From Rhytidiadelphus loreus (taxonomy: Eukaryota > Streptophyta > Bryopsida > Hypnales > Hylocomiaceae): a DNA stretch of 64,000 bases. A program made the translations under genes and the position numbers. The stretch spans positions 89,727,447 through 89,791,446 of the forward strand of contig OX344761.1 of the NCBI GenBank assembly GCA_947034895.1, written 5' to 3'. This document shows positions 1 to 12,300 of the stretch, piece after piece; within the stretch, counting starts at the first letter, position 1; each line of letters starts with the position of its first letter. Below the pieces are notes generated by a model. The model was not told the DNA's origin. It worked only from the letters and a program-made list of their open reading frames with translations, and did not search any database.

Positions 1-157
1 TATCATTTACCAGAATTTCATAAAATTGATCGTTAAGGAAGGTTTTCTTTTCAAAATTGAAGTGTTACATTGGATGAATGAAAAGTTAGTTGGACAAAAC
101 AGCGCTTTGAAGCCCTCTGTTCATCGTCCACTTTCTGGACGTCGACGCAGTTAGGGG
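1..157. mobile_element. Remnant ending in a CCCCTAA-type terminus
   Basis: The stretch ends in TTAGGGG followed by TTAA (158-161), the same terminus and target seen on the TTAA-flanked elements elsewhere in the window. Only one end is inside the window, so the assignment rests on that short match. Confidence 0.3.
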
Positions 158-161
158 TTAA

Positions 162-539
162 TGACCAGTCAGCTGCGATTTCATTATCAATTCATATTCA
201 CGACAAAGTCAAATAACATTGAGAACTTCCAGTCTACTTCAAGAAGAACAACCTCATGTGTTCCGACTGCATCAAGGAACCAGGAAATGAGTGTTGGATA
301 CAGGCAAGAAGCAGAACAGCGGTGCACTAGCATTCAACAGTGACGATGTAACTCGGCCTTCCGTGAAAAACGTCAATGCAGGTACAAAGAACTGCGAATA
401 ACTTATCAGTCCAAATCGGAAGCAACATTGAGAGCGCAAGCCATATTTCCAGCACTACCTTGTTTTACTCTCCAGGGAGCTGGCTACGGGAGCACATAGC
501 CACCGAATTCTCAAGCTATAGCAACAAAAAACACCCAAG
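162..539. other. Intergenic, nothing recognised
   Basis: Short open frames occur on the plus strand but show no motif, no splice context and no sustained coding pattern. I see no gene here. Confidence 0.5.
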
Positions 540-545
540 AAAAAA
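540..545 (-). terminator. Pol III terminator of the tRNA array
   Basis: A run of six A on the plus strand reads as T6 on the minus strand, five bases past the 3' end of tRNA-Tyr. It is the only T-run downstream of the three tRNAs; the spacers between them have none. Confidence 0.7.
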
Positions 546-550
546 GGCTT

Positions 551-633
551 CCGACCAACCGGATTCGAACCAGTGACCTAAGGATCTCTGCACACTCTAC
601 AGTCCTCCGCTCTACCAACTGAGCTATGGTCGG
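551..633 (-). tRNA. tRNA-Tyr (GTA), with intron
   Basis: The reverse complement folds as a cloverleaf with acceptor CCGACCA pairing TGGTCGG, a D arm GCTC/GAGC and a T arm containing GGTTCGAATCC. The anticodon loop CTGTAGA gives GTA for tyrosine. The gene is 83 bases because roughly 11 extra bases lie just 3' of the anticodon. Short introns at this site are the rule in plant nuclear tRNA-Tyr, which argues against an organellar copy. Confidence 0.95.
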
Positions 634-639
634 ACGAAT

Positions 640-712
640 GCTTCCACTGAGAGTTGAACTCAGGACCTCCCGCTTACTAAACGGGTGCTGTAGCCAACTG
701 AGCTATAGAAGC
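640..712 (-). tRNA. tRNA-Thr (AGT)
   Basis: A 73-base cloverleaf on the minus strand with acceptor GCTTCTA/TGGAAGC, anticodon stem CCCGT/GCGGG and loop TTAGTAA giving AGT (threonine). The T loop is GTTCAAC. It lies 6 bases upstream of tRNA-Tyr in transcription order, with no T-run between them. Confidence 0.95.
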
Positions 713-719
713 TGGGCGT

Positions 720-791
720 GGAGAAGTGGGGTATCGATCCCCATACCTCTCGCATGCTAAGCGAGCGCTCTACCATCTGAGCTACATCCCC
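720..791 (-). tRNA. tRNA-Ala (AGC)
   Basis: A 72-base cloverleaf on the minus strand, anticodon stem CTCGC/GCGAG, loop TTAGCAT giving AGC (alanine), T stem TGGGG/CCCCA. It is the first of three tRNAs spaced only 6-7 bases apart. Confidence 0.95.
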
Positions 792-960
792 GAGCCACAT
801 TCCAGGGGTGGAAACCCCTAGACTGGATGGCCTTCGATGCACTCGGAGTCTAAGTTTCAAGTTTTAACAGGTTCTACGACAGTGTTCGTTGAAAGAAAAG
901 TCACTTCGACGTGCGCAGTTTCTCCTCTTCGGGACCTGACAACCCCTCCCTCCTCCTGCG

Positions 961-1020
961 AGGAATCTGCGACCCAAGAATCTGCGACAAAGAATCTGCG
1001 ACAAAGAATCTGCGACCCAA
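961..1020. repeat. Minisatellite, 14-16 bp unit x4
   Basis: Four head-to-tail copies of a unit based on AGAATCTGCGAC. The open frames overlapping it are by-products of the repetition. The remaining sequence from 792 to 1553 holds nothing I recognise. Confidence 0.85.
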
Positions 1021-1553
1021 AGTGTGAAAATACGGTCCAAATCCCCCCTGAAACCGACAGAAGGCCCGTGCTGGACATTTACAGGAGACAAGTTCCAAGA
1101 ATTTTAAGAAATTCTTAACCAGTTGCACTCCCAACTGATGGGCGACCCTTTGATACGACTATCCATCCCCTTCTCCATGGTTTGTCCATCGCCTTCTCAT
1201 GTTACAATAATACGGTTGCACCTAAATCCTACAAACCGGAGTGCCATTAGGCGCATAGCTACACTAACCATGTGCATATCACCATGTAGGGTAAATAATC
1301 TCTATATCAAAAAATAATAAAATAACAAGCATTCAGTGGGCTATCAAAATTCCAAGTAGACAAGATGGATGTCCATTTCTTTGAGAAGTGGGGGCAAGAG
1401 GCATTCATTTGCTCTTCCTTCTGGCAATGGCAATGTGAAATCGCTGCTACTACACATGTCCCCTATAGGTTTGTGCACTAACAAAGAGCTTAAAAGTCTA
1501 CCCCATCTCGGGTGATCCTAGGTAACAACATTTTGGAGTTTTAATTTAGATTA

Positions 1554-2104
1554 AGGTAAACTTGCCTATGACAAGGTAGAATGAGTGATTTGTTTTGTTG
1601 CCATTAGCCAAAAAATTCAGATTTTTTTCCATACAAAGACAAATGTGAGAAATGAAGGAAGAAATTGAAACCTTATTTTTGGACAAAGTATGAATTTGTA
1701 ATGAATTTTTGAAGTGTGCTACCCAATTGGTACAAAAGAGTCTATAGACTACCCCAAATCAACAAAAAGTGTTTCCATAATGATCATCTTACCACTTATA
1801 GCAATCACAACATTTTCTAATATGACTAAAAGATTTCCTAACATGGCCATGATATTAAAGGAATAAAAAAATAACCTCTTATGATGAGTATACACTAGAA
1901 AGGTGTAAGTGTCATATGATAATCACTAATAACTCCATGACCATCGCCCCAAGACATGGATTATGACCACAAATCAACCTAATGTAGTCAATCCTAACCC
2001 CATTTATTAGAAAAAGTCTGTCATGAGTTGATGTAAGACTCTAATGGATAGTTTTCCCTAGGTGCCTATCATGGGTAGATTGCCTGTGATAGGCAGGTTT
2101 ACCG
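1554..2104. mobile_element. TA-flanked inverted-repeat element, copy A
   Basis: Starts AGGTAAACTTGCC and ends with its inverted partner GGCAGGTTTACC, flanked by TA at 1552-1553 and 2105-2106. The interior matches the longer copy at 62430-63393 over several hundred bases. TA duplication fits Tc1/mariner-type (Stowaway-like) elements. No transposase is encoded, so it is non-autonomous. Confidence 0.75.
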
Positions 2105-2689
2105 TAATTAATACAAAGCTCTGAATTAGTTAGGGCACTCGCAATCCTCCTGAAAAGAGGTGCGAGTCGAAACGAAGCCTGGGCTCAACACGTCTTGTCC
2201 AAGCTCTGTGAAATGAAACAACCCATTATCAGCAATAAGTTCAGTTGCGGAGTTTTTGAATTGCTTCTCATACGCGGGCCAAGATGTGAATGCTGTTAAA
2301 GCTTCCATGAAGGGCTAAACGTTTTCGGTTACTTGAGAAACTCCACAATACGCATGCACAAGGTAAGGTATACCTGCGAGTAACCCTCCCAAACACACGC
2401 ACACATGGAGATTGTTGGGCAGCGCAATATTTCATTTTAAAAGAACTGATCACTCACTCGCCTTCATTCACAGACTGCTTGCTGACACTCAACTAACCTC
2501 TGGCTATTACGATCGTTCAGTCTTAGCAGCAATTCAATACCACGATAATCACGCTATCCTTAAGCCAAATGCCTACACTCCAGTACCAAGAATTCAGTCA
2601 CAAAAACAGGCGCAATATCCTTCAATAAAATGCATAGCCGGACATGTACTTCAGCGCCACAATAACTGACGACTTCAGGATCTCGATCC
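2105..2689. other. Intergenic, nothing recognised
   Basis: Slightly richer in GC than the flanks, with open frames on both strands, but no motif or splice structure I can support. Confidence 0.4.
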
Positions 2690-2695
2690 AAAAAA
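2690..2695 (-). terminator. Pol III terminator of tRNA-Cys
   Basis: T6 on the minus strand directly abutting the 3' end of the tRNA-Cys gene. Confidence 0.75.
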
Positions 2696-2766
2696 GGAGG
2701 CAAGCGGGGTTGAACCGCTGACCTATCGGACTGCAGCCGATTGCTCTACCACTGAGCTATACCTCC
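2696..2766 (-). tRNA. tRNA-Cys (GCA)
   Basis: A 71-base cloverleaf on the minus strand: acceptor GGAGGTA/TGCCTCC, D arm GCTC/GAGC, anticodon stem ATCGG/CCGAT, loop CTGCAGT giving GCA (cysteine), T loop GTTCAAC. Confidence 0.93.
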
Positions 2767-3117
2767 AGGCTGCGCAGAATGCGGCACGCCAGCATGTGAA
2801 CGAGCATCTTCAGAATATGCTGTCCTGCCTTGTGAGTGTCGTATCATTCCGTCGATATAAAGCAATCCAGTCAGACTTTCACTGACATTACGACGAACTC
2901 AGAGATAAACAAACGATAATAACTGAACCTGACGGACAAGTTACCACCAAACATTCATCCAGTTGAACTTTAGGACGTCCAAGAACTTCACGGTTTTCGG
3001 TCTTCACACATCCGATGTCTCTCGCTGTTCCAATTCAAACTCAACACTAATCTATGTGCAAACATAGAAACAGCAAATAAGTTACCTCCAGTGCTTCTTC
3101 TTTTTTTCTCATTTTTT

Positions 3118-3395
3118 TATGATGTGCCTAATTGGCGGTATAAATGTTATAGTGGTGCTCCAAATTTCAACACTCATCCACATATTGGATAGAAAATATC
3201 ACATTAACATACTCCTATATCACATATCCATGACCCTGTTTTCATCACAATCTATTGATTTAATTTAAGATTTTCTTTTAATTTGAAGTTTTCTGGTGAA
3301 AACCTTCATGGTTTGTTATTATTTTCTAGCCAATTTTATTTTCTTCTGATGCAATCTGGCACTATAAAGCCCAAAAAAAAGCCCTGGTTACCTCT
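3118..3395. repeat. Dispersed repeat D, copy 1
   Basis: Closely matches 22495-22771, sharing for example GTTATAGTGGTGCTCCAA and CATCCACATATTGGATAG. The second copy forms the left flank of the large Mutator-type element. Function is unknown and there is no coding potential. Confidence 0.7.
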
Positions 3396-3541
3396 CTCTT
3401 GCATGTCGTTTCAGTGAAGGAGAGTTTCGAGAGTCTGCAACGTCCAGCACTGCGCTTTGACCAGATCTGCATAGAACGAGATCGACTACCTCATGAATGT
3501 TAGCATCGAAAACAATAGTAGAACAGACACCACAGCATTAA

Positions 3542-4255
3542 CCCCTAAATGCGCTTGGCACTAAATTCTCTTGTCAACAAAACTTTTGAAGTTAAATAAA
3601 ACCTTATCAAGTTACTATTTTTTGACAAAGTCTTTTATAAGTCTAGTTTTAGCATCTAAAATTGGATTTTGAAAATGTATGATCATGATTTTTCTATTCA
3701 AGATTTTGTGCAAGGGTGTCCTTTTGCAAATCTTGATTTTCTAGTTTGATGGCTCTTGGAAATGAACCTCAAATACACAGACTAAATCTTGGAGAAAAAG
3801 TCACAGAAGAAATTCATTTAAAAAATTGTAGAGTAGATTTTGAGAAGCTGTAAATTGATTGGGGTTATGCATGCTATGTCCTTCATCCGCATATTTTTTT
3901 GGTGACACTCAATTTTAGATTTGACATGTGAAAAGAAGATTGAAAGACTTCAAATCACTTTCACAATTTTTCTCACCCTTGTGATCAAACATTATAATCT
4001 TCCAATCCATCTATGATATTGTGTTTTTTTTCCCATGTGATCTCTAACATGTTTAGTTTGTTTAGTTTGAATCTGTACAATTATATATGGATTTTTTTAC
4101 ATGTAGTTTTGAAGGTTAACTATTGGAAGCTTTCATTTTCACTAAAAAAGATAAATATTTTTTTTAAATTGATAAAACTTAGCAAAATGTCAACTTTTTG
4201 TTCAATTTAGAGTGTATTCCAAGAAGTTAAAAAAAAAGCCTTGATCATTTAGAGG
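3542..4255. mobile_element. TTAA-flanked non-autonomous element, copy 1
   Basis: Left end CCCCTAAATG and right end CATTTAGAGG are inverted copies, each flanked by TTAA (3538-3541 and 4256-4259). It is 714 bp with no coding capacity. TTAA targets and CCC-type ends are typical of piggyBac-like elements; the superfamily assignment is inferred from ends alone. Confidence 0.7.
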
Positions 4256-4689
4256 TTAAAGCAATAGTTTGTACAAAAAGAAAACAGGAAAGTTAAAGAC
4301 TCAACTTAAGTGGAAACAAAGAATCCATATTGCGAGCAAGGGCACGTACCTGGGACGGCATGTCACATGAGCGAAGTCCCATCGAAGTCAACTCCCAGGC
4401 AAGACTTCCGGCAGATTAATTCGTTCCACAGGCTGCCTGTATCAAGAATCGGCATCTATGAAGCATATAAATTTTGAAATCTAATAAGAACAGTCACACC
4501 CATACATAACTGCTAAAATGCACTCTTAGTCCTCTTTCGGCAACAGCCAGGTCACATTTCTCTTTAACCAGAAGATTTAACATCAAGATTTAAGGCAGAA
4601 CAAAATCCAAAAATTATCTAATACAATCATGAAGAATGGCTGAGGATGTGTAGCGCTAGAAATGTGGATCAAGAACAGACAGTTCACAC

Positions 4690-5580
4690 ATTAGAGAACT
4701 GAACTCAAATGTTTCCACTCTGCCAGAAACAGTCTACGTAACATATTTCTAAATTCCGCTTGAAACACTATATAACCTGGCCATGAGCATTACACATGCC
4801 GAAGTTCTCGACAGCGTTCTTAGTAACACTAAATAAGCTCATAGTAGATCAAAAACTTTCTAATCCACAAGAACCTACACATGATAAAGCAAGAGCCTAT
4901 ACTGTCGTTCGGCTCTGAAAATCCGGCACATTCTCAAACGTAAACAAGAAACCGATATCGGGAGCAATAATAACGGGGAAAAAAATCTCTAAGCACGGAA
5001 ACTACCAGTAAGAACAAGTAGAATGGACTTGATGACGACAGTGATAGCAAAATGTTTCAACTCTGCAAAACAATTTAGTTACCACATTTCTCAAGAAACT
5101 CGCAGAAACCTGGCCATGAACATTTCGTACCTGACATGCCAAAGGACTCCACAGCACTCTTAAGAATAAATTAAACCAGTAGCGCACAATTTGTCCGTGA
5201 GAAATTACTTATCCACAAGAACCTACACGTGATAAACCAGGTGCCTATATAGCTTCTCACCACTAAAATGTGGCATAACCTCATACGACAATCAAGGAAC
5301 CGATATCACAAGCAATAGTAACGAAAACCTAATTCCTAGAAGGGAAACTGCATAAAATTAACGAACGAGAAGCATAAACTAGGTCGAGAACGAATCAAAC
5401 ACCGCAGTCAATATCTTAAGAAAAAATTACAGAAAAAATTACCTATCCACAAGGACCAACACATGATGAAGCAGCCACTTATACTGTCTTTCAGCACTGA
5501 CATGTGACACATTCTCATACTAACGACAAGAAATCGATACCTCAAGCAATTGGAACGGACAGCAAATGTTTCAAATGTCT
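4690..5580. repeat. Diverged tandem repeat, about 350 bp unit
   Basis: Two full units (from about 4705 and 5051) and a shortened third (from about 5401) share blocks such as ACCTGGCCATGA and ACAAGAACCTACAC. Divergence is high and no frame is conserved, so this looks like old non-coding tandem duplication. Confidence 0.6.
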
Positions 5581-6484
5581 CGGAAACTACAAGAAGCATC
5601 AAAATGAGAACGCGTCCAAATTTTCTATCAAAATGCGGAACTAATACGCGAGATAACAGATTTATTTCGAGTTTTTCAAGCAAGTTGTTAGAGCGGTAGA
5701 GAACAGAGAATGAAATCCAAAATGAAAGCAAGAAGTTGCATAGTGTTTGGAATGTTGGGCATTTAGTTATAATTTCTGAAAATGAAAGCTAGTAGGCCAA
5801 TATTTTAGTTCATAGGTGCTGTAGTAATCACACGGCATAATGGGCCGTGATGTATCCCAAAATATAATACAAAAATTGATAGAACGTGTTATTAGTAAAT
5901 GTCCACTGCTACGGGTATTTTGTCATATTGAAAAATTCAAAAAGGATATGAAAGGAGATTTAAGAGGGCTTAGCCATCACTTGTGTGACAATTACAAATG
6001 ACATACTAATGGTTGTGGCAACATCACATGGCATACTAATGGCCTGATGAAGAAAGGAACCCTCATGGATGAATGAGTTGTTGGAATTCTCTTGGATGAA
6101 TGAGATTTGGAGGAAAAAATAGAAAAAAATGTTCTTTTACTTTTGGTAGAACATACAAAATTTTTAAAACCCCTCAAATTACACTAGTTCACCACCTATA
6201 AATGATTTCTTCTTTGATTCTTGTATTTCATTGTGGTAATTTTATTATTCTCCCTTCTATCTCTTAGCTTTCTCTCTCTTTTCCATTATTACCTTAAAAA
6301 AATTTGTTACTTAAATCTAGATCACATTCATATTATTCATTTTCACATCATTTTCTACTTTAACAACTGTGAAGAACATCAATCTTAGTATTTTTCCGTT
6401 TCATAATTTATGGACAAAAGTAAGTGCAATGGGCAAGTTTGGCAAGTAATATATTGCAGAAGTTGCAACACACAATAGTACATC
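5581..6484. other. Intergenic, nothing recognised
   Basis: AT-rich sequence without motifs or convincing frames. Confidence 0.5.
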
Positions 6485-6752
6485 ATGAAGAGTATGTCAA
6501 ACTTGAATGTACCAAATGATGTTCCTATAGGATCTTTGGCAATGTATGTTGGTGATGAAAGACACCGATTTGTGATCAAAGCTGAGATCCTCAAATATGA
6601 TGTGTTTCTAGTATTGTTCCTCAAAGATAGTCAAGGAGTTTGGATACAAGTATAATGGAGGCTTGATTATTGCTTGTGATGTAGCATTCTTTGAGCATCT
6701 CTTGTGGCTTGTTGAAACCAAGAGCCCAAACCTTTGTCACATGAACCTGTAG
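6485..6752 (+). pseudogene. SAUR-like auxin-responsive gene, frameshifted
   Basis: From the ATG at 6485 the frame reads into a SAUR core: VPIGSLAMYVGDERHRFVI, then an ILKYDVFLVLFLKDSQ segment. At about 6635 the match moves to the next frame and continues as EFGYKYNGGLIIACDV and FFEHLLWLVE, ending at the TAG at 6750. This is the order of the SAUR domain (VPxGxxAVYVG, RRFVI, EFGYxHxGGL, FEHLLWLxE). SAURs are small intronless regulators of auxin-driven growth. One extra base at about 6635 breaks the gene. The sequence lies just upstream of a TTAA element in AT-rich repeats, as expected for a dead copy. Confidence 0.8.
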
Positions 6753-6881
6753 GATTATTGGGCCTTTACACCTAATGAGACCACTTATCATATGGTTAAA
6801 TGATTTATAATGGTTACAAGAAAGGTTTCAGATAAGCTTAGTACAACTTAAAATTGAGTGTGTACTCAAAGCTTGCCTTAA

Positions 6882-7682
6882 CCCCTAAGTGCCTAAGCCT
6901 TTCCAAGTGTGTTTTTCCCATGAAAAAAGAACATGGGCTTATAGTTATCTCCATTGAAACAAATTTTTTTTTTTTCAAAATCTAACCGTATGGATGTTTA
7001 AAGAGCTTGCTTATTAGTATGTATACCAATTTTGAGTGCAAAATTCCATAAGAGTTGTGAGATTATAATAAGAGAAATGTACGTTTTCTATTTTTAATAT
7101 GTTGTCCCTCTCCACAATGTTTCAGAAATTTGCACATAAAAGCTTTTGGGGATTAGAAGTGACATGAACAACTACAAATTATGTTAGCACACTAAAATAC
7201 CCTTTCAAAAAACTTAATATCACTTGAAAAGCTATTAAACTCATTACACAATCCACCTTGCAATTGTTGAGATGCAATTTTTTTAATAAGTATAATTCAC
7301 AAATAACTCCAAATCAACACTTGCTTGTTTAAATTTTCAATGGTGAAAATTATGAAAACACTTTACTCTTTCGATTGGGACCATTTTCAAAGCAAATGAA
7401 TAAGTGGAAGTTTTTAGATCTCAAATCAAGTGAAATTGCTCAAAGTTGAAAAATGAAAAAAAATTAGCAAGCTGTACTCTTCCATTAACGGACATAAATG
7501 GCTTTGGAGACCTCTCAACACTCAAATATGTACCTTTTTCAGTGAAAAATGAAAGTTTTGAATAGTTAACCCTAAAAACTGCCCAAATTTTTTTTAAAAC
7601 GGGCAAACAAATTTAACTGCCCACTTCAAAATGAGCCTGAAATTTCAGATTGACCATATATGGTCGATGAGGCAATTAGGGG
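6882..7682. mobile_element. TTAA-flanked non-autonomous element, copy 2
   Basis: The ends CCCCTAAGTGCCT and AGGCAATTAGGGG are inverted copies with one mismatch, and both are flanked by TTAA (6878-6881, 7683-7686). The 801 bp interior has no gene. A stretch near 7540-7590 resembles, in inverse orientation, the interior of the 3542-4255 copy. Confidence 0.75.
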
Positions 7683-8161
7683 TTAAGAAAATGTAGATAA
7701 TAAATTGATATCCATAGATGCATAGTCAATATGATTCTAGTCACATCCAAAATTGCATAAGATCCAAAATTTTAATTTGATTAGATGTTGAGTTGGTATA
7801 CATTCAATTTACAAGCAAAAGACAACAATGGATTGTGGTTCAGTAGGAATAAAAGTATACTAAGGTAGAAGGTTGAGAAAGCAGTTGTTTACTTTGTGAT
7901 TGAAGCTAAACTCCTAATACTTTTATGAATTTTTCTTGAAAGACAAAATAGATGTAGCATCAATCCCTAATGGTCTCAACTTTTTTGGACCTTTGAAAAA
8001 TTATTTATGAAATTTTGAAATTGAAATGATAGAGGGCTATAAAAGCATAATGTTCACTATTGGTACATTCAAAACTTTGATATGCACCTTTGTATTATAA
8101 GACACTTTTAAAAAACATTTTTGCACCATTTTATGTTAAGGTTGGGCTCATTTGGCCTTAA

Positions 8162-8770
8162 TCCCTAAAGGACCAAACTACATTTTTGGCAACATGGCGA
8201 TTTTGGACGACTCACTACGAATGGAATTTTTATTTATTTTTCTTGGAAATTCAGTTTCATGCAACATGTGGAGGGTTCTTTTTAAGGTCCAATGATTTTC
8301 ATAATTTTTGACTACATGGTTAAAAAATTATTATATGAAATCATTAGACAAATTTTAGGCCTTAAAAGGGACACAAGAAAAGGTTCTCCAAGTTGTAAAC
8401 TTGCGTAGTGCTGACTTGATTATTTAACCCCTAAACGTCAAAGACTATGTTTTCACCAAAACTGCTCCAAAATTGTCATTTCTAGGACAAGTACTAAATT
8501 TTTAACAATTTATTTGTGGAATTGAAAAATGCCAATCCCAATGGTTGTAATGTTGCAATAAACAATAAGCACCTAATGTTTTTATTGTTTTTCCAAAAAT
8601 ATTTAAAATTGAGTTAAATAAAGGACTTCAAAGTTTATTTTAAAGTAGAGATTCTATAACTACCTACAAACTAATCCAAACTAAAATTCCTCATAACATT
8701 CATCTCATTAATCAAAATGGAATGATTCAAAGCTATTCAAAGCTTATCAGAGAGAAAGTCTTACTAGCAT
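8162..8770. mobile_element. Two arms of TTAA-family elements, rearranged
   Basis: TTAA followed by TCCCTAAAGGACC at 8158 starts an inverted copy of the family right arm. TTAA followed by CCCCTAAACG at 8424 starts a forward left arm that runs into the family interior. Neither arm has its partner end nearby, so these are truncated or recombined copies. Confidence 0.55.
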
Positions 8771-9036
8771 TAGAGAAAAAAGGAACTAGGAGTCACCCCA
8801 TTTCTGGGCTCTTTCTTTCCATTCAAGATCAAGACAATTTCTTTTCAATGTCAATAAGCATCTCGTAAGTACCAAACCTCCTTGTCAGTACCACGTTGTT
8901 ATAACGCTGATCAGTAATTCACGTTCCATGGATTGATGAATTTATTCTTGATGATAGTATATCACCCTGACTCAAGCTCTTCGGGAAATAAATTGAGGAT
9001 TTTCAAATAGTTGGATATAGTCACGATATGTTGTGA

Positions 9037-9374
9037 CTAATATCACTCTGCTAATCCAAGAACCAATCCAGTTGACTTACAACCTAATCCAGATTTTACA
9101 ATATGATTCGATTCATCTGACTTTCATATCTATCACATGCATGTGTGCACAGAAATGAGACCAAACCTCACCAGTAACAGCAGGGTCTTATTCAACCAAG
9201 ATTTATACGAGGCTAATATCATTCTGTAGATCCAAGAATCGTTTATCTTGATTTACAAACTAAACCAGATATAACAAACTGATTCATTTTATTTGACTTC
9301 CATATCGAGCACACACTAGTATGTACACAAGTATGAGACAGAACCTCACTAACATAGTAGCAGCAGAGTTTTAC
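9037..9374. repeat. Tandem duplication, about 170 bp x2
   Basis: Units starting at 9037 and 9213 share CTAATATCA, TCTGACTTTCATATC-like and ACCTCAC blocks. The duplication is diverged and no reading frame is preserved. Confidence 0.6.
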
Positions 9375-12300
9375 TCCTTCAGCATTAATACCTCCCAACG
9401 TTTTCTATTACAGTATCATCCGGGAAGGCGGGTGGGCACTCTAAGCTTCTCATAAGGTGGCTGAAAATTCTCTCACACCCGCTTATGAGTACACAATCAA
9501 TTGCTCGCAAAAATCTCTCAATATATTCTTTCGTCGAAACACACATCCAGAAGGATTGATGTTTAATAGTGGCTTTTACGATAATTGTTAATTTAGCTTG
9601 AGAGATCAAGATCGACATGGTTAAGTATAGCTATTCAGAAGTATATTCTCAGCCAAATGATATCACCCTTGCATGACTTTAACACAACCTTTAAGTCATG
9701 AATCATGACTGCTCCATACTTAAGAGGCCAAGATTCCTATGACCCGTAATATAAAGTAAAGGGCATCTAAATAATGTTTGGGCGGGAGGGCTTGACCAGC
9801 ATAACTCCAAACAAACTTTGTAGATGACTCCTGGTTTCAAACCCGTTGTATTTCTCAAATAAGAATGTATACAGGCATGTCAGTCACGGTCTCTTTTGGT
9901 CGATAAACTTGCTACTAAATCACTGCACAATACCGTGTTACCCTTCAAACTTTACGGCATCAAGATCGATAAACACCGTTTGTACTACATGGATACACGA
10001 CACCCTCTACTCATGAACCATGTAGTTAAGATTTACGGTATTATAGTTATGCAAACCACAACCCTTATAAAATTTCGACCCATGTCTATAAAAGACTCAT
10101 ATAGTAACAAGAATTACATGGAATCTTGACCCTCGATCCTCAAGAAAACCTGGCTTATGTCTGTCCATAACCCTCAAGTGAAGATTCACAAATAGTATAG
10201 TTTCTTGATTCATGAATCATATAGATTCACAACACATATATATACACGTATGATACTGCATTTATTTTACTGCAATTTATTTTACAGGAAACACATAAAA
10301 AAACCCAGACGATTATCAAAGTTCAGAGTAAGAATTTAAACAGCCTTAAGTCTGGAGCAGAGCTCTGATCCTAGGATGTCATGCCTCACTTGCGCCCATG
10401 CACCCCAACACACACAAAGTTTGTCAGAATATGTACGCAAGGTGTCTATAGCATGACATCAGTTGTTATCCAGATCGAGGAACATAACAACGCAACCAAA
10501 CTAGCTTCAGCACAGTCTTGATCATCGCCTGTTACGAACATGCAAACGTCAAAACATCAATGCAACATAACCGGCTCTCAAATGAATTTGAATCGTCCAT
10601 GGAACCTGGTTTGCCATCTCAATATCCATGGCATCCGGAGCCGTAAACAAGAGCCGTAGTTTTGCACAGACAAAACATGGATGGCCGCGTACGAAAACTT
10701 GTCAGAGCAGCACTGCAAAAATTATGAGCTCAAATGGGCGAGCGTAGCGTAGGGCGGCCTGAAGTGGACCGATGTCCTGTTCTTTACCCCACTCATGGAG
10801 TTGATTGGGACGTGGGTTGATACCCGTTGCAGCTTAAGGTTATACTTAGGTGTACATTTATACCCATTTACATGAACCCCACGAGGTTTGGATTTATCAC
10901 CATATACCTGTTTCAAAGCGGTTCATTCACTATGACTGAGAATAAAATGTTTTCAGTTGTACTTATCCCTTTATATGCATGAATATGCATATCACAACTC
11001 CAGTAACTTTGTAGAAAAACTACAAAATCATCCAAAGTTCTCAGATGAGGGAGTTTGCTGGTGCTTGGAAATTCATTATTTGCATTCTTAGAGAAAGAGA
11101 GAGAGAGAACGATTCATCGCCCTGTCAAGGCAGCTTCTAGTCATTTCAAAAAAAAAACTCCACATTCCGACACCAGTCATGCAATCATCCCGCGGTGTTA
11201 TCCATTACACCTACTTGTCTAGCAAGTGTATCTCATGATTGAGATGGAGGGATGGGTAACTTAATGGCTAATCTTCCAAAGCATTTTGATCATCTACGAA
11301 AATTTGTCTGGAGCCACTACTCACGTCTTGACACTTGCTTGCCTAAGTGTGATTAACCCACTTTTTGGTAATTCTCAAGTACGTTACTATAACCTGCATT
11401 CCTTGCTGGACTGGACAGAGTAATGAGTTCTAGAACGAGTCCCTCATTTTTTGACACCTTTGCTAGACTTTCCTACGTATCATTCTACAGAGCAAGTTTT
11501 TGTATCATCGCATTACTTTGGAGAAAAGTTCCGCATGCATAATACTAGCTATAGCAATCCTTCCATAATAAAACTTCCTAAATCCAGAGTTTGCTACAAC
11601 ATGTCCATGATTTCCTTGCCCCATCTCCTTACTGAATCTGCAAAAAACTTGCAATTGAGGGTCCGTGCCTCACCTGCACCCATGCCATAATCCAAACAAA
11701 AAATTAGAATCGTGATGTATGCAAGGTGTCTTCAGCACGACAACTAGTTGTTATCCGTATCACAATCACAAGTCTCTAAGATCCATAAGAAGATATTGTG
11801 TACACTCTCCATCTCTGTCTGACCTTTTCGCCTATGTTGACACCGCACAAAGATCCCTGCTGCAGTTCGCAGTATCGTCAAGCAATGTAGTTGCGATACT
11901 TTCACGTTCTTGTAATAGCAAGTTTATACTGTGGATCACTCACTAGTTTGCCCTGAGCTTTGCCTTCGCACTTGCTCCCATTTACACACTGGATGGCTAG
12001 TCAAGGATGAGCCCCCTGGGGTGCTGTTTCCTTTTAGTTACATTTTTTGAAAATCTGAAATTAAACCATTAGCTTGCATATGGCGGTGGTCATTTCCACC
12101 TGTGGTCCTTTGGGTACAGGCGTCTGACTGGTTGCTCAAATCAGCTACCCACATTAAGGTTTCCTGGTTCTTTTTGCAAATGACGCTCTTTCATTGCTCC
12201 GACCAGTTTTCCTGACTTACATGGTCCCAACGTACCATCATCAGTTCTGTAACTCCAAACCTGCCATGGTGCCGTCAGATTCATCATTTTCATAAATCCA

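Noticed and set aside
10722..10916. 64-residue minus-strand frame
   Set aside because: No motif, no splice sites and no support from base composition; it lies in the degenerate duplicated region.
12226..12258. Hammerhead ribozyme near the direct repeat
   Set aside because: CTGATGA and GAAA are present, but ten extra bases sit between the closing stem and GAAA, so the core cannot form. Kept only as a low-interest hairpin.
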